A stretch of 64,000 nucleotides of DNA, taken from Stichopus chloronotus. Lineage: Eukaryota > Echinodermata > Holothuroidea > Aspidochirotida > Stichopodidae. The notes beneath the pieces are model-generated. The model saw only the letters and a program-made list of their open reading frames with translations, was not told the DNA's origin and did not search any database. Shown here in pieces: positions 50,255-63,500 of the stretch. The position numbers were made by a program, and so were the translations under genes. Numbering within the stretch: position 1 is the first letter of the stretch; the number at the start of each line of letters is the position of its first letter. The stretch lies in NCBI GenBank assembly GCA_021234535.1, contig CM037837.1:5434218-5498217 (forward strand), in the 5' to 3' direction.

Positions 50255-50434
50255 GAATTCACAGCGCGTACTCCCTTACCTCATATAACCGCTGGCAGAC
50301 CAAAAGGCTGGCAATTACGGAAGGGCGGTGGCCAGATACACACACGCACACACACACAAAATTGCCAGATGCTAGACCATGGTCAATACGGTAATGCATA
50401 GGTTATATGAGGTGAGTACGTCGCTAGTGAATTC
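50255..50434. mobile_element. Foldback/MITE-like element, 180 bp
   Basis: The left arm (50255-50290) GAATTCACAGCGCGTACTC.. ACCTCATATAACC is matched by an imperfect reverse complement at 50401-50434. The arms differ by small gaps, including a CCTT insertion. The interior includes a CA-rich tract near 50340-50360. It has no open frame. Confidence 0.75.
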
Positions 50435-51184
50435 CCAAACCAGTAAGTTTTGGGGATTTTGTTCCCTTCTACACCTGGCAAAACACATTACACATAGAGG
50501 AGAATCTGCCAGGGGTGAATCTCTCTGCAGTCGTCGAGTCAACTGTGCGACCAATGAAAGTCGTCGATGTGCAGGTGAGAGAGTGGCAGTATTCCTCATT
50601 GAATCGATGACTAAATTTCACAGAAAAAAAAAACAGGTACCGGTGTAATAAACATACCAGAAATTGTCTACTTTTCATTTTCTAGCCATCAAATGTTTAA
50701 ATCCTCCCACAGTTGTAGACAAGTCAATGTCAAGGGATGGTTGTTTTCTTTGAAGATGGACCATTCTTCAGACAACCAAAACAAAGGATGTCGTCAGCAT
50801 GTAGTCTCATGTGCAAGTAAATAGAAATGTTCCATGAGATTGCGTAGAAGCCTCCCACTAAGTACAGTCGATTTGGCAGGTAGCTCTCTTGGATTGCATC
50901 ATGTTCAAAGTATTTCACGCCACCAACTGGTGCTCCTTCAATTGGCACACCATGACAATGTCTGTAGTGTCATCTGTCATTATGCTTACATCTCATTGGA
51001 CCCATTTGCATCTTGGAAACATGTTGCAGCCATGAGGACTGATTCCTCTGAGCAATTAGTTAAAATTCAGATGTTTCTGTGTAAATTTTGCATCCATATT
51101 CACCTTGTTTATTAAAATTCCCGTGGTGAAAACATTTTCAGGTGAAAATATCCTTTGCCAAATTTTGTAAAGACTTTGCAGATT
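50435..51184. other. Noncoding stretch
   Basis: A very short exon-like segment (50531-50574) with CTCTCTGCAG in front and CAG/GTGAGA behind reads VVESTVRPMKVVDVQ in one frame. Nothing else is recognised. Confidence 0.3.
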
Positions 51185-51192
51185 CTCTAGAC

Positions 51193-51525
51193 CAGTAGTG
51201 CACAACTGATCGATTGCAGTCTATTTGTAGCCTGCAGACTGATCCCAATGGTAGACTGAGGTGTGTAGTAAAAAATTGAAACCAATTTTTTTGGTGTCTA
51301 ACTGAATGACGTTGTATGTTTTGTTTTGTTGTAATATATAGAGAACCTATAGGTGATGTGATGGGCCATCTGAAGTCACATAAAATTTTCTCACATTTAG
51401 GATGCTGGACTAACAGTAGGCATGCACTACGATGTTTTTGTGATGTTGACTCTGGATTGGGAGATCTCGGGAGGTTAGCTACTTGAAAAGCAGATCTTTG
51501 TGTCAAAAGGGGTTCGTCATCCCTG
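51193..51525. mobile_element. Non-autonomous hAT-type element, 333 bp, with 8-bp target duplication
   Basis: Termini CAGTAGTGCACAAC and (inverted) CAGGGATGACGAAC fit the hAT pattern CAGnGnTnnnCAAC. The flanking 8-mers are CTCTAGAC (51185-51192) and CTCCAGAC (51526-51533), seven of eight identical, as expected for hAT insertion. There is no transposase coding sequence. Confidence 0.75.
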
Positions 51526-51555
51526 CTCCAGACATAATGTTCAAATCTCCAAACC

Positions 51556-51623
51556 TAGCCCCAATATATTTTTCAAACCTCCAAACCCAGCCCAACAGAA
51601 TATCATAGGTACCAGTGACACAT
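51556..51623. repeat. 68-bp direct repeat, left copy
   Basis: It begins TAGCCCCAATATAT and ends CCAGTGACACAT. It is closely similar to 51823-51890 and separated from it by a MITE. Part of the unit is also seen just upstream (GTTCAAATCTCCAAACCTAG near 51540). Confidence 0.85.
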
Positions 51624-51626
51624 TTA

Positions 51627-51823
51627 ACAATCTTGGACAAAATTGTTGGGACACTGTCGTACTTTGCAAATATAATACTGAATTTTAGGTGAGAGGATAA
51701 CATGAAACCCTGTGCCCTGTTCCAATGTTGCCCTATAGGAGTGAATGTGCACTTTGAACAGCAATCCTGTAGCCAACGTTTAATAGGGAGCGGGGTGTCC
51801 CAAGGTATTTTGTCCAAGATTGT
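51627..51823 (-). mobile_element. 200-bp MITE family, copy 3, inverted
   Basis: It is the reverse complement of the family at 18107 and 19876, with the same ACAATCTTGGACAAAA termini but more substitutions. It lies between the two 68-bp direct repeats. Confidence 0.88.
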
Positions 51824-51890
51824 AGCCCCAATATATTGTTCAAACTTCCAAACCCAGCCCAACAGAATATCAGAGGTACCAGTGACGTAT
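51823..51890. repeat. 68-bp direct repeat, right copy
   Basis: It begins TAGCCCCAATATAT and ends CCAGTGACGTAT. It is the partner of 51556-51623. A long minus-strand open frame runs through both copies and the MITE, but this is a by-product of the repeats. Confidence 0.85.
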
Positions 51891-54800
51891 AATTTTGTTG
51901 AATGGGTGATTTGCAAACACACATCGTGTCAGAAAAGGTAGTCAGTAATTCTACTGCAAGGTCCACGTAAAGGTAAACTTTTTCTTGGTTGGGATAGGCA
52001 TTCTTCATAAAAAGCAAAGTTTTCAGGAAACACTTGAAACAACAGATTTTCTTCATTGTTAGAGCTCTTCTTCCAAACTTCAATATCAGCAAAGAGAGAA
52101 ATGAGATTTCACTGTGCCATGTTACAGAATATGGCTGTCATGAAGTCCTAAGTTATACCCCTGACCTGCTTATTCATAGAAAAATACAATGTAGCAGACA
52201 TTTCAGTAAAGAAATCCAGTAACATGTGGCAAAAAAGCAGTGCTGTATGCAGTGCAACTTGTATGCTGTAGCACGATCTCTGTGCGATAAATAAGTAGCA
52301 GGAATACCTCAGAACTTTTACAGCAGACTTCCTCAAATTGCCACACATGCGTCACTCGTGGTGAGCGAAAAGAACTAGGGGATGTTTGAAAAGTTGCGCC
52401 ATTTTTTCAACCATGGCGAAAAAAAATATTTTGTCTCAAAAGTAGCTGAATCTGTTAATTACCACAGACTTATTTATTACAGACTTTGCATTGTCTCTAA
52501 TGCCATCTGGTCCAAAACATCGGGAACAAACTTGTCTCTGTGGGACGGAGCCATTAGTCCAACATTATGTATTGATGCTAAATACCAAGTGTAACCAGGT
52601 GTAGATTTAACAAACCAGGTGAGTTTGGGGAAAATTATGGAATAAAGGACACAAGATAATGTACTCTGATCATGTGATCTCCAACCCAATCTGCACACAA
52701 ATTTTGAGGAACTTTTCAAGAGCTGATGATGATACACCCTTCCTCTTTCCAAGAAACCCTTCAGTTTGATCTCACTTTCTGTATGTCGTCTTTTACGTCG
52801 ATTGCAGTGCACACCATGACAGCAGAACCAATGTAATACACTGCATTCCAACACTAGTAGAGGCTTATCCTAATATGGTCAGTGGTATCTCTTTCCTAAT
52901 GAAAGACAATTATCCAGATTAGTGCTCAGTTTCTTTGGATGTTCAAGCAAAGAGTTGAAAGGCCCCTGCTGGTATCCTACTCGCAATTAGCAATCCTCCC
53001 TCTTGTTATTGATCATTTTATCTCACAGAAGGATCTAGACTAGCCGACATGTAGAGTACAAGCTTTTAAACCACAAACGTTTATTAATAGCTTCCAGGGT
53101 GGAAAGAAGGAGAAAAGAAAAAGAGAGGAACACCCGCTTTTATCTATTGTTCCAGAACAGTTACAACCTTAATTACTCCTTTGTGTGTTCAGGCTGCTCA
53201 CACAGTTTAACAAAGAATCAGCAGCCAGGATGTGGTTCACTGTACAGTGCATTTGTGGTGCTATTGTGTGTGACTGTTCCATTGTGCTTGTCTGTCTGTT
53301 GCAGCATTGTTTGTCAGTCTATTCTAACGTGTTTCTGTGACGACATGGAATCACCTATATATCTGGTCCTGATGAATCAGTTGTATCCCACGCTGCCAGA
53401 CAAAGGCTCTTCCAGGATGTTTACCGCACTTGCTCTGTTGAGAGTCACACAGTAGGGAAGTCCCCTTACGTGACTCATATTGGGGTGGGGCATGGCTGGT
53501 TACCGGTAGGCAAACAGTCTGCGACGGGAGTTCCGTGAAGAGCTGTCATTCATGTTTGATTATCGATGATTAAGTGACATTGTATTGCTTCCCTGGGATG
53601 CATGGTAGTTATGTATGTGATTAAGTGCTACTCATTTGCATGCCATACCAGTGAGATATGATAACAGACTATTGGGACTGTCAATTGAAAGGATCCTTCA
53701 TGTCGTGATCAAACTTTTTGCCACAATTTAACATAGCTGTGTTTGTTTTACTTTGGTGTGCCCGCTGCAAAGACTTTTAATGGTATGAAATGTCAGGTAT
53801 CCCACAGTTTATAAAGACAGAGAGGATAGGTAGGGATGCTTTTGACTCAGAGGAGAAAATGGAATGGTAGAAGGCCTCATTCTCTGTGTTTGTAAATAGT
53901 CCAGAGATTTGATTAAAAAACAGTAAATGAGTGAAGGAGATAGGGAGGGGGTGGTTGGTTTTGCAATCCCCTGATATGACTTGTTAGGACTCTGGTTTCA
54001 TTCTCCTCTTTGTTTTAGGACTGTCCTATAGTACGTTTAGGTATAGCGAAAGTAAGAAAAATGTTAAACATAGGCAAGAAAAAAAATGTTGCCTCAAGTT
54101 AGTCTATTTAAAATGAACCCACAGTAGCAGACTTTGAAGCAAATAAAAAGTAGACCAACCTATTAAATGATTTAATAATTGAGGGGCACATGTGTTGATG
54201 TACTATCTTCAATCTTGTCTCAGTAGCATATCTATCATTTTCCATCAGCAACATTTGTCACAGATGAAATTATTTTCCATATTTTTTTTCTGTCTGTTGT
54301 TTGTGATCCAACGCTGCTGTGATAGTAGAGTAATCATGTCAGCATTTAAAACAGCACTCTGACCGAGTCAGTCCATCTACTCCCAGATTGACAGATCATT
54401 AGCAAATTAATTAGCAGATGCTCCCTTCACCCACATGTGTTCTCTTATCCATGGATGAGTTTTGCAAACACTTCTTTGTGCCAAATGTATGTAAACAAAT
54501 GCCAGAGATAGCCTGCCATAAACGCAATCTCTCTCACGCAATCTCCAGAGATAGGAGGATTAAACATCACATCTTTAAAGCAGCTGGAATCAGTGTTTAC
54601 TGGTAAAAATTTTGTCAACAGAATATATACCTCACAAGAAAGTGATAAAATATGTGGCAACCTCTGGGAGATACTTATGATGTGGCACAAAAGTAACTAA
54701 TATTCTTTTAGAAGATGAAAAATGGCAAAACGATACTGTTTCCTGCATCATCATGTGTGTTTGGTTTTGCATATTAAACACTTCTTCAGAAATGTCGGGT

Positions 54801-57800
54801 GGACGTATCCAGTGCTTTCACGGTGGTCGGTCTAACTTTTCCTTAATTAGGAACAATTAATGGTATGGAAGAATTGGGAAGACATTTTCATCTGACAAAC
54901 AAATATGGTAGTGAAATTTTTGTGAAAGAAGCGCAGTTCAGCAGATCAGATCACGGTTGCTGCTTTAAGCTCTGCTCATTTCAGTGATAAAAGTGAAACA
55001 GTTCTTGAGGTCTACATTTTCACCAACATTAAATGGGGCTAATTGTGAAATTGTGAATCTATCGACGTTTACACTTGAGGTTTGTTCCTTGAGAATGGAC
55101 AGAAATTACTCTTTGATATAAGTAAGAGCTTAAAGTTGGGATGTCTTGTGTTTTTCTTTGGGGAGGAGAGGAGGTGAGAAGAGTGTGGAGGTTAGAGAAA
55201 TAGGAAAGAAAAGGATGTTAAATTGTTTTGGTGAGTTTTGTCCAAGGGAAGGAACTCAAAACTAGAATTAGCCGAAAGGTTCAATATGTCAGCTGTACAT
55301 TTTCATATATTTTGCTTGTTTTTAACTGTAATTTCACATCTTAGACATGTACTTACCCCTTGCTTACACATATGAATTGTTCAGCTCTGGGCAACACAAT
55401 GTGGAATAAAGTTCTAGTACCATGCCCTCTATATTGTGACTTAGACCTCATTTGACCTGCACTGTGAGAGACACAATGTGTGTTCAGCCTCAAAGTTTCC
55501 TTGCCATATTTGTCTTCCTGGTTGTATATTGTAACATACTTTCAGGTCCATATTTCTTCAATTCTAAAATTCATTTTGTCCAAAGTCACTATCCTTTAAG
55601 AAGTTCCACAAGTGCTGTTGATGCAAACTGCAACATTTGATACAAAATTAATGTGTCCCCATCTTCTGCAGTCTATTTTGTGGAGTACTCATTTACCTCT
55701 CGCTTGAATCCCGTTTTATCTCTTGTGCCCACATCTTCAGGAATTGCATGAAATGCAATTTATTTTGAAACAATTTGTGATGTCATTATTAAAAGTACTT
55801 GTACGCTTCATCAAGGTTCCAGCATTTTTTGTCAGTAGAACCTTTGCACATATGCCTGCACATTCAGGCCAACAAGGTATCAAAAGTGAATCCCAAAGAC
55901 TTTCTTTTTTATAAACATATCTACTGGTAGGCACATTGTATTTTTACTCTCTCTGTTTAATGTGCCCTTGCTTTGCGAAAGGACTATTTTCTTTCGGCTG
56001 AAAGTACACGTTAAGTCTCATACTCTACAGCTATTAATGATCAAAGCAACAATTTAGACCAGCAAGACTGTTATGTATCAATGTGTGAATGGTTAAAAAA
56101 AAAAACAGGTTGCATTTGTTGCTTAATATCTTGTCTAATTTTGTGTACAGAACTATTTTCATGGTGAATCCAGCTATGATAAAGTTACCTTTTGCAGAGG
56201 TGATTAAAATTGCCAATATAATATAAGATTACATATTGAACTCAACACTTCTACTGTTAACTATACAGAGATTACATATTGAACTCAAAACTTCTTCTCT
56301 TAACTACACAGAGTTAAATCAAACTATTGTATGCAGTTCAGACTAATACAGGGATTTCTTTTTTTATGACCCATACATATTATCCAGTGAGGCGTACCCG
56401 GATTCGTTTCTATGCAGCTCCGCAAGTGATTCATACACCAAGATTTTTGTGTGCAGACATGCATGTTTAAACTATTTATGCTAAGGGTATCCCTCCCAGC
56501 ATTGAGTCATATAAGCCCAACCTTCATTGTTTACTGTTGGCAGTCTGTCAAGCAGCTGTATGCACGGTACACGTCAGAACTGTTTTTCATACCGTCTATT
56601 TGTAATACCACCCCGTAGTGATATCCACCCATACTTACATGCATTTTTGCTGAAATTCTTTAGCTTTGACTACTTGTCTTCAGTTTATGCCCCGTTACAC
56701 GTGGGTGTGAAATGATTAGCCTGGACTGTCATTAGATTAAAATGAACAATTTTGAAATAGGATTCTGATGAAGAAAAGTGCAGACGGCAAGTGTTTGTCC
56801 CTGAACTGCCTAAGCAGAACTTGTTTTCTTGAGATCCGTCTAAGTGCACTTCTGTGTTGTCTTGAAATATGCTCAATTCCCAAATTTGGGCACCGTTAGT
56901 ACATTCTCAGACAAGACCCTTATCTCCACAATCAAAATTGAGGAAACTGGTTTTTATTAAGTCCTGTATTAGGACCTGGAGACTTGTTGGGGATGGGAGA
57001 AAATACAGGGAAAATGACAAAAGGGGTAAGCTATTATTAAAAGATGAAGAAGTGAACAGCTAGAATAAAGTGAGCTTCATTGTTCAAATTAGTTTTTGTC
57101 CCTCTACTTTTTCCAGCCTTTTTTTCCCTTTCTGTCTTTGTCTTCTTTCATCAGACGAGGTGAAATCTTTTTGAGGTACTGTAATTCGTACTGAGATACG
57201 TTCTTCAGATTTAGGCAAACAAGAGTTATTTAATGTGTTAGTATCTAAAACCACATGTTCAATGATTTCTAGTTATTGTGTTAACTATGACTTTCTGGCT
57301 GTATCTCTTTCTGGTCACATACGGTAAATTATTAAGGATTCCTTCTGCTGAAACCATGTTCAACCCACAAACACATAGCACGAGAGCATGAACTCTTTGA
57401 TCCATGACGTTCAAAGTTTTGTCAGTTTTCTATGAACAGACAAATTGTCTGGAATAGCTGTAAATTTAGTGAGAATTTTCCAGGTTGACAGAAGTCTTTT
57501 TTTGCATCATTAAATTAAGATTTCAGGTTCGTGGTCTTATTGGCAAGCAATGACTAATTAAGTTACAAACTAACAAGGCTGACAAGCCCATACTGACTGC
57601 AAAAAACTTTTAGAGAATTCTTGTTTGCTGTATCTGAGGGTCACAAAATAAAACTGAAGTACGTGTCATCTTAAAGGGCTACACATTAGATAATAAAGTA
57701 GGTAAATTAGATCCTGTGTTTCTGATGGAATTAAGAATAGAAAAAAAAATCACTGACATATATTTTTGCAGTGTTTTAAGGAATAAAAATACATTAAATA

Positions 57801-60330
57801 CAATGGTATAAACAGGCAACTCATGTACGACATATTATGAAAAGGAGTTTAGTAAATGAGTTTCGTGGTGAAAAAGCTTTCTTAAATAGTGAAAATCAAC
57901 ATGATGATACTTATTATGCAAAGCAGTGTCCTTCTATCTAAGCCTTTTAAACTTTTTTTTTCAGTCATTGGGTTATACATTACATTTGTTTGTTTAGTGC
58001 GTATTTATTAACATTTACTTCAATCTCCTTCGAAAAACATTAACAAAGTGGCAGTAGGAATGGAAAATATGTGCAAAGTATGAAAATCATCCTCTGTTTA
58101 CAAACATCCCTGGCCAGTTGTGATCCATCTTAAATTCTCCAACACATAGTTACTTCCCTTCTCCTTTATATCATCTCGATGCCCACCTGTATCACATCAC
58201 ATACTTTCAAATAAAGAATAACACATACATTTGATTGTACCATCACAAATTACAGCACTGATTTTTTTTTTCCTGACAATGTTATTGTTCTCTACCTCCC
58301 CTGACCCTTCTTTTCTTGCCTGTTTTTTTTCTTTTTCTCTCCTGTACGCTCTTTGCATCTTTACTTTAACTTCTTTCTTACCACATCCTAGCCTTTCATT
58401 GCAAGACAGTCAGATTGCACAATCTCGGTTGCGTAGATCCGTATGTTAGTGGTTTGATGCACTGTGCAGTATGTGACTCCACCCAGTTGAGTCACTGAGA
58501 AGTATAAGCTGGTCAATATTAGATCAATGTCATTTTGAATGTAGAGCCTTGTGCTGGTTTTCCCCACTATAAGAAGCAATTGCTTCGCTCTTGTCAGTCA
58601 GACTTGGTGTATCATTGACTGATGATCTTCAGGTCACGTGTAGTATCCAAAAATATTACAAAATTTTCAGGTTTATTATTCATTCACCCAGCGAAGTCAT
58701 GGCCCCAATAGCATCCTTCTCTTTTTTTCCATTTATGGAGAGTGGGATGCGTATGTCTTTTTGACACTTACATTTTGCATTCTGTATTAATTTCCAAATT
58801 TCATCACATTTAAACGTGTGTGTGTTTTGTTACCAAAATTCCTCAAAATCATAATCGACTTCATCTTTTGTCGTAATTGCTCCATCAAGTTTTGTTTTTG
58901 AGAAAATTGAGATTCAAAAACTTGTGATGATTTTTTTTTTGTTTGCCACCTGAGGTAAGAAATGAATTTGCACAAGAATTTGCAAACCTGATGAGGGTTT
59001 AATTTGTCCTTTTGAAAACATATATTGAGAAGGCCTCCTTTGACATTTGCAAGCTGTTTTGTTCTTTTTAGAACATGCATAAACATGGTGTGGGTTTTCA
59101 TTCATTACGGAAAAGAGGGAAAAAACATGAAAGTTTGGACATTATTTTTGAGCTGATTTTGTGAAGTTCTCATATGTTGGTATGTTTTGCTCTTTGTCTG
59201 TTGTTTCTTCGTTCATCTGTTGGTATGCTTTGCTATTTTAATGTTTTCAAGTTTCCCTTCACATTATTTTCTCTGCATTGATCAGACAAAAAAAAATTGT
59301 CGCCCCGGTGTATTCAGGGTAATATCATAGACCTCAAATAATGTGCACTGGATAAAACCAGCAAAGGAAGAAAAACCTAGCAAGTTGATTTAGACAGGAT
59401 GAACGTATACGAGAGATAAAGTCCTTACAGTGTATGGCTTCATTCACATGAAAGAGAGAGACATGTACAGTATCATTACACCAAGTCGTAATGTATGATG
59501 TATGTTGAGATGCTGGTCATTTAAATGATTTTTGGACTTGCCTGCTTATACACAGAACTAGTTGCAGGATCTCTTACAAGTTTTCTGAATCTTTTTTTTT
59601 TTTTGTGGGGAATTGTTTGTGTCTTCCTCAGCTAATAATTAAATACATCTCTGTGTCCAATATCTTAATACCTTCTTTGCTTTTTTTTTTATTTATGTAT
59701 AACTTATGTTCCTGATATGGGAACACTCTCTAAGCAGAGTTTCTGACATGTTCTGTAGTTGGTACATTGTGTGTAGTATATGTACTCTATGCATTCACTT
59801 GACTGTAGTCTGTAGAGGGGGGAGAGGGGGGGAATGAGGGGATATGTTTATTATGTGTACCACATGTACTCTGTGCCTACTTGAATGCAGTCTTTGGGTA
59901 GGGGGATGGACGGGGTATGTATATACTGTGGGGGTGTGTTCAAACTGTGTATAGTCTATGCCTATGTAAAGGTAGTCTTTGTATTGTTTTTATTGGTAGA
60001 GAGTTTCTTCATTTGTCCATCAGTGTTTCAAAAATTGAAGGAAGAACTCCACCATCGCTTCTCCTGTCTCTTAATATTTTTATGCAGGTTATCATTCTTA
60101 CTTTCAGGAAATATCTTGAAAAATTAGGAAAATGAATTATTTTAGTAAATATTCGAAGCATATTTGCAGCCTGGTGCTAGGCAATCAATCGGTTGTGAAA
60201 CAGTTCAGATATATCTGATTTGAACATTGCTGTTGATTTTTATCTCAAGCTGTGGGTCGCAGTACTGTTCTGATCTCTTATTTGGTGATAAAAGCCTTAG
60301 TTTTTCCAGGGTGGCAGCATACACCTACAC
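51891..60330. other. Noncoding stretch
   Basis: It contains a two-copy 43-base tandem repeat at 56226-56311 and many T and A tracts. A minus-strand open frame at 52477-52854 (125 codons) and a plus-strand one at 53099-53455 match no family I know. No gene recognised. Confidence 0.4.
56226..56311 (+). repeat. 43-bp tandem repeat, two units
   Basis: AGATTACATATTGAACTCAA begins both 56226 and 56269. The units differ at a few positions. Confidence 0.9.
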
Positions 60331-60545
60331 AGTGGTGGGGCCAGAATGTCAGACTTGGGGGGGCAAACTGAGGGCAGAGGAAAATGTTGGGGGGCAAAGA
60401 TTTTCGCGTGCAGCGTGAAACTGAGCGCGAAGCACGAGGCCAAGTGGGTGGGGTCAAGGGCCTGCCTTAGGGCCCCTGGTGGTGTCCAGGGGCAATGTCC
60501 CGGTGGGGGTCCAGGGGCGAAGCCCCCGGAAGCTCTGAGGTTTTA
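60331..60545. repeat. GC-rich dispersed-repeat-like island
   Basis: This stretch stands out sharply from its AT-rich surroundings. It has GGGG(T)CCAGGGGC motifs in series and short palindromes such as GGGGCGAAGCCCC and GCGCGAAGCACG. Text of this type is common as an interspersed repeat in marine invertebrates. I cannot define ends or a class. Confidence 0.55.
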
Positions 60546-63500
60546 GCATATCTCTGGGTGGAAAATTAAATCCCAAGAGAAGTATGTTATTTATTTTTAT
60601 ATTATTTATTTTTTCGGTCGACCGTACTCCAAGGTTCCCAACTTTTTTCTTTGGGAGTACCATTTCACATTTACGCAGTGCCACCAAGTACACACACACA
60701 TAAGCTACATACACTTTCATTCCAGTCACTTTATTCGATAAAAATGTGCAGTACTTACCATTATTCTTTGACAGTTCAATTCTCCCCGTAGCCACAGTTG
60801 AAGTGGCTACGGGCATGATATGAAAACTGGTAGCCTGTGTAACATAAATTAGGCATTTAATCACTCATGGTTGCCCGGAAGCTGTTCTTATTCAGTCCAA
60901 TGCCAATACATAGTTTTGTGATTAAATTAATTTTGGATGAGTACAAGATCTGATTGGGAAGGGTGAGAGCAACTGGGAGGGCAACTGGGGGGGGGGGCAG
61001 TTGATTCACATTGTAGACATAAATACTTACCCCTTGTTTACTCAAGCCCAAAAGGGCAGGCCTTGTCTTGACTTGATTTTGTGAGTCGTAAAGTAATTAA
61101 ATTTACTGTCCACCGCAATAACAGCTCCTCTGGTTTCACACATATAAAGTATTTATACTGAATGTAGACATTCATGGGGTTTTCATAATTGCTGAACTAA
61201 AGAGTTTTTGCATTGCAGGACCTTGCCAGAAACACGAAGAGTGCAAAACATGAAAAGCAGTGTTTTGTTAGTTCTGTCACACATATTCAGGCTTGTACTG
61301 AGGCCCAACTTTCCAAGCATCATTTTACATGTTAGGAAGTTTCCGCTGGCAAAGTTGTTATGTTTAACTGATAGAACAGTAAAATATCTCGTATATTATC
61401 TCAAGTTTTCTTGTTTGTGGCAAATTCGCTTAAATTTTGTTGTGATAATCAACCATCCTTTAAAGCTGGAATATGAGTTGAACTGACAATCGTTGTTCTT
61501 TGTCAGTGTTTCAGGTAAGAGAAAGAAGGGAAAACATCAAAGATATTTAAATATGAAAAATGGACATTTTTGCTGGCCCTACAAAATTCAGACTCTCCAA
61601 GAAAATCTAGCCATCAATTCAATCACTGTAATTTGCAATTAAATAGACCAATTCCAAATGGATGTTAACATTCATGTATGCAAAATGGGGCTTAAACAGT
61701 GCTTTTTTTTTTACTGGCTATAACATATGGCAAAATATGACAAATTTTCAACTTATGTTCTAGCTTTAAGTCCTTTGTATAGAAGTAAAGGTTTTGGCAA
61801 GATACCTAAATGAATATTCACAAACTCACATAGTGTAGGTGGTAATTCAGTGTTTTCCAGTAGCTGATATCTATATAGATCCAGACCTTAACCATGAAAA
61901 GTGTAAAACAACCCTTTGTTTTGTGTTTATCACATATCACGCTGCCAGGTATTGCATTTTCACACACATGTATAAGTTAAACAGCTCAGTTATTGTAAAA
62001 TGCAGCTGTTCAATTGTTAAAATGCCGACAAACGTAATGAGAGCAGGATACCGAAGCAGTTGTGAAGTCATTTATTGAGATGAATGAGCCGAATGCCCAA
62101 TTTAAAACTGTCAAAATAAGCCAGCATGTATTAAAAATAAGCCAATTATTAAAAATATAAACCAGTGTTTATTAAATTCGCCTTTGTGGTATGATACTGC
62201 TAGTATAGTCAGTGGTTTTCTTTCTTCAAACTGCCTCTGCTCAGAGGCACCCTGGGGCAGGATTTATCTATCACTTCAACCAGAAGTGTTGCATGGAGGG
62301 CTTAGTAGTCAGATAAAGGGCTTAATAAATTGATATAGGATTTTAATAAAATAATTCCAACTATGGACAAGGTATTTCTACAAGAGCAGTTAACACGAAG
62401 GAGGGGTAAAAAAAGTGACACGTGCCACATGTTTAATCTGTTGGTGTGTTTAGAAACCAGTTCTTTATGTTTTTTCATATTTTTTTTTCTCAATACTATT
62501 TTCTTTATTTGTGTGTAGTTCATGAATGCAAAGGGAGTTGGCTGTTCAAGCGGAAATAACTGGTATTCGGGTTGTTGGGAATTTCTCTGACTTTTCTCTG
62601 CACCTGCAATAATTCTATAAACTGCAAATGCTGAGTCAGCTCTACAAAGACGTACATGCTACAGAAACGGAAGAATTTCGTGATATGATTTTGCAGGAAG
62701 AGAGGCTTACAAGTTAGCAACTGGTGCAAGAATACTCAAGGTTTTTGGGATCAGCTCCTTTGCGCAAGGCAAAAGACGGAGGACAGTCTTAAACATGATG
62801 TAAAGCACCGGAGTGAAAGACAAATGAGGGCAGGCAAGGTCTTAGAGGGCACGGTGCTGTAGAATTAGTTTGAATTAGACATTTAGAGCAAGGTCAAATG
62901 TATACATCAGTGAGGCAAGGAGTAAGTATAGTCACAGGTGAATACCCACATCCAGGGAGTTGTGAGAAACCAGTGCTAATTCAGTTGACTGCAAATGTTA
63001 CAAAAAGTATTAGGAATTAAGAACACCATTTTGGGTGAGTTCAGGAAGTTCTAGATTTTTTCAAATTTTATGTTCCCGACTGGCATGCAAATCCCCACAA
63101 GTTTTTTATGATTGGTTGAACCTCTCCCCCGTCAGTTTCATATACGTCACAAACTAGTCAATTTCAAAAAAGGTGTACTTCATCTGCCAGTTCATCTTCA
63201 ATCATCCAATAAAACTCTACATGTGGGGCATTTTTAATTCCTCCTTGGGAGAATCTAACTTTGCAGACTTGGCATAGAAGGTCGTAACATCTGACACAGC
63301 TATGTAATGGAACACATGACACATATTTTATATACTGTGACACAATTAATTTTTAATGCTCACACTGTCTTGGTACCTGCAACTGTTCTTGAGATCTCCA
63401 ATATTCTGGAAGTTGCTTCTCTACCAATCACGGATGCAATTGTTTAGCATGACACACCCAAACTGTGTGTACATATCGTGTATCTAGATCTGAATTACTA

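Noticed and set aside
51503..51922. Minus-strand open frame of 139 codons with an internal repeated peptide (LLGWVWKFEQYIGA-like)
   Set aside because: The repeated peptide is just the translation of the 68-bp direct repeats on either side of a MITE.
52477..52854. Minus-strand open frame of 125 codons, ending DKFVPDVLDQMALETMQSL just before TAATAAATAA
   Set aside because: The C-terminal part looks exon-like after a CCCACAG site and overlaps an AATAAA, but I could not find a matching family or upstream exon, so I do not call a gene.
60631..60665. CAAGGTTCCCAACTTTTTTC, like a hAT left terminus
   Set aside because: I could not find a convincing right terminus or target duplication downstream.
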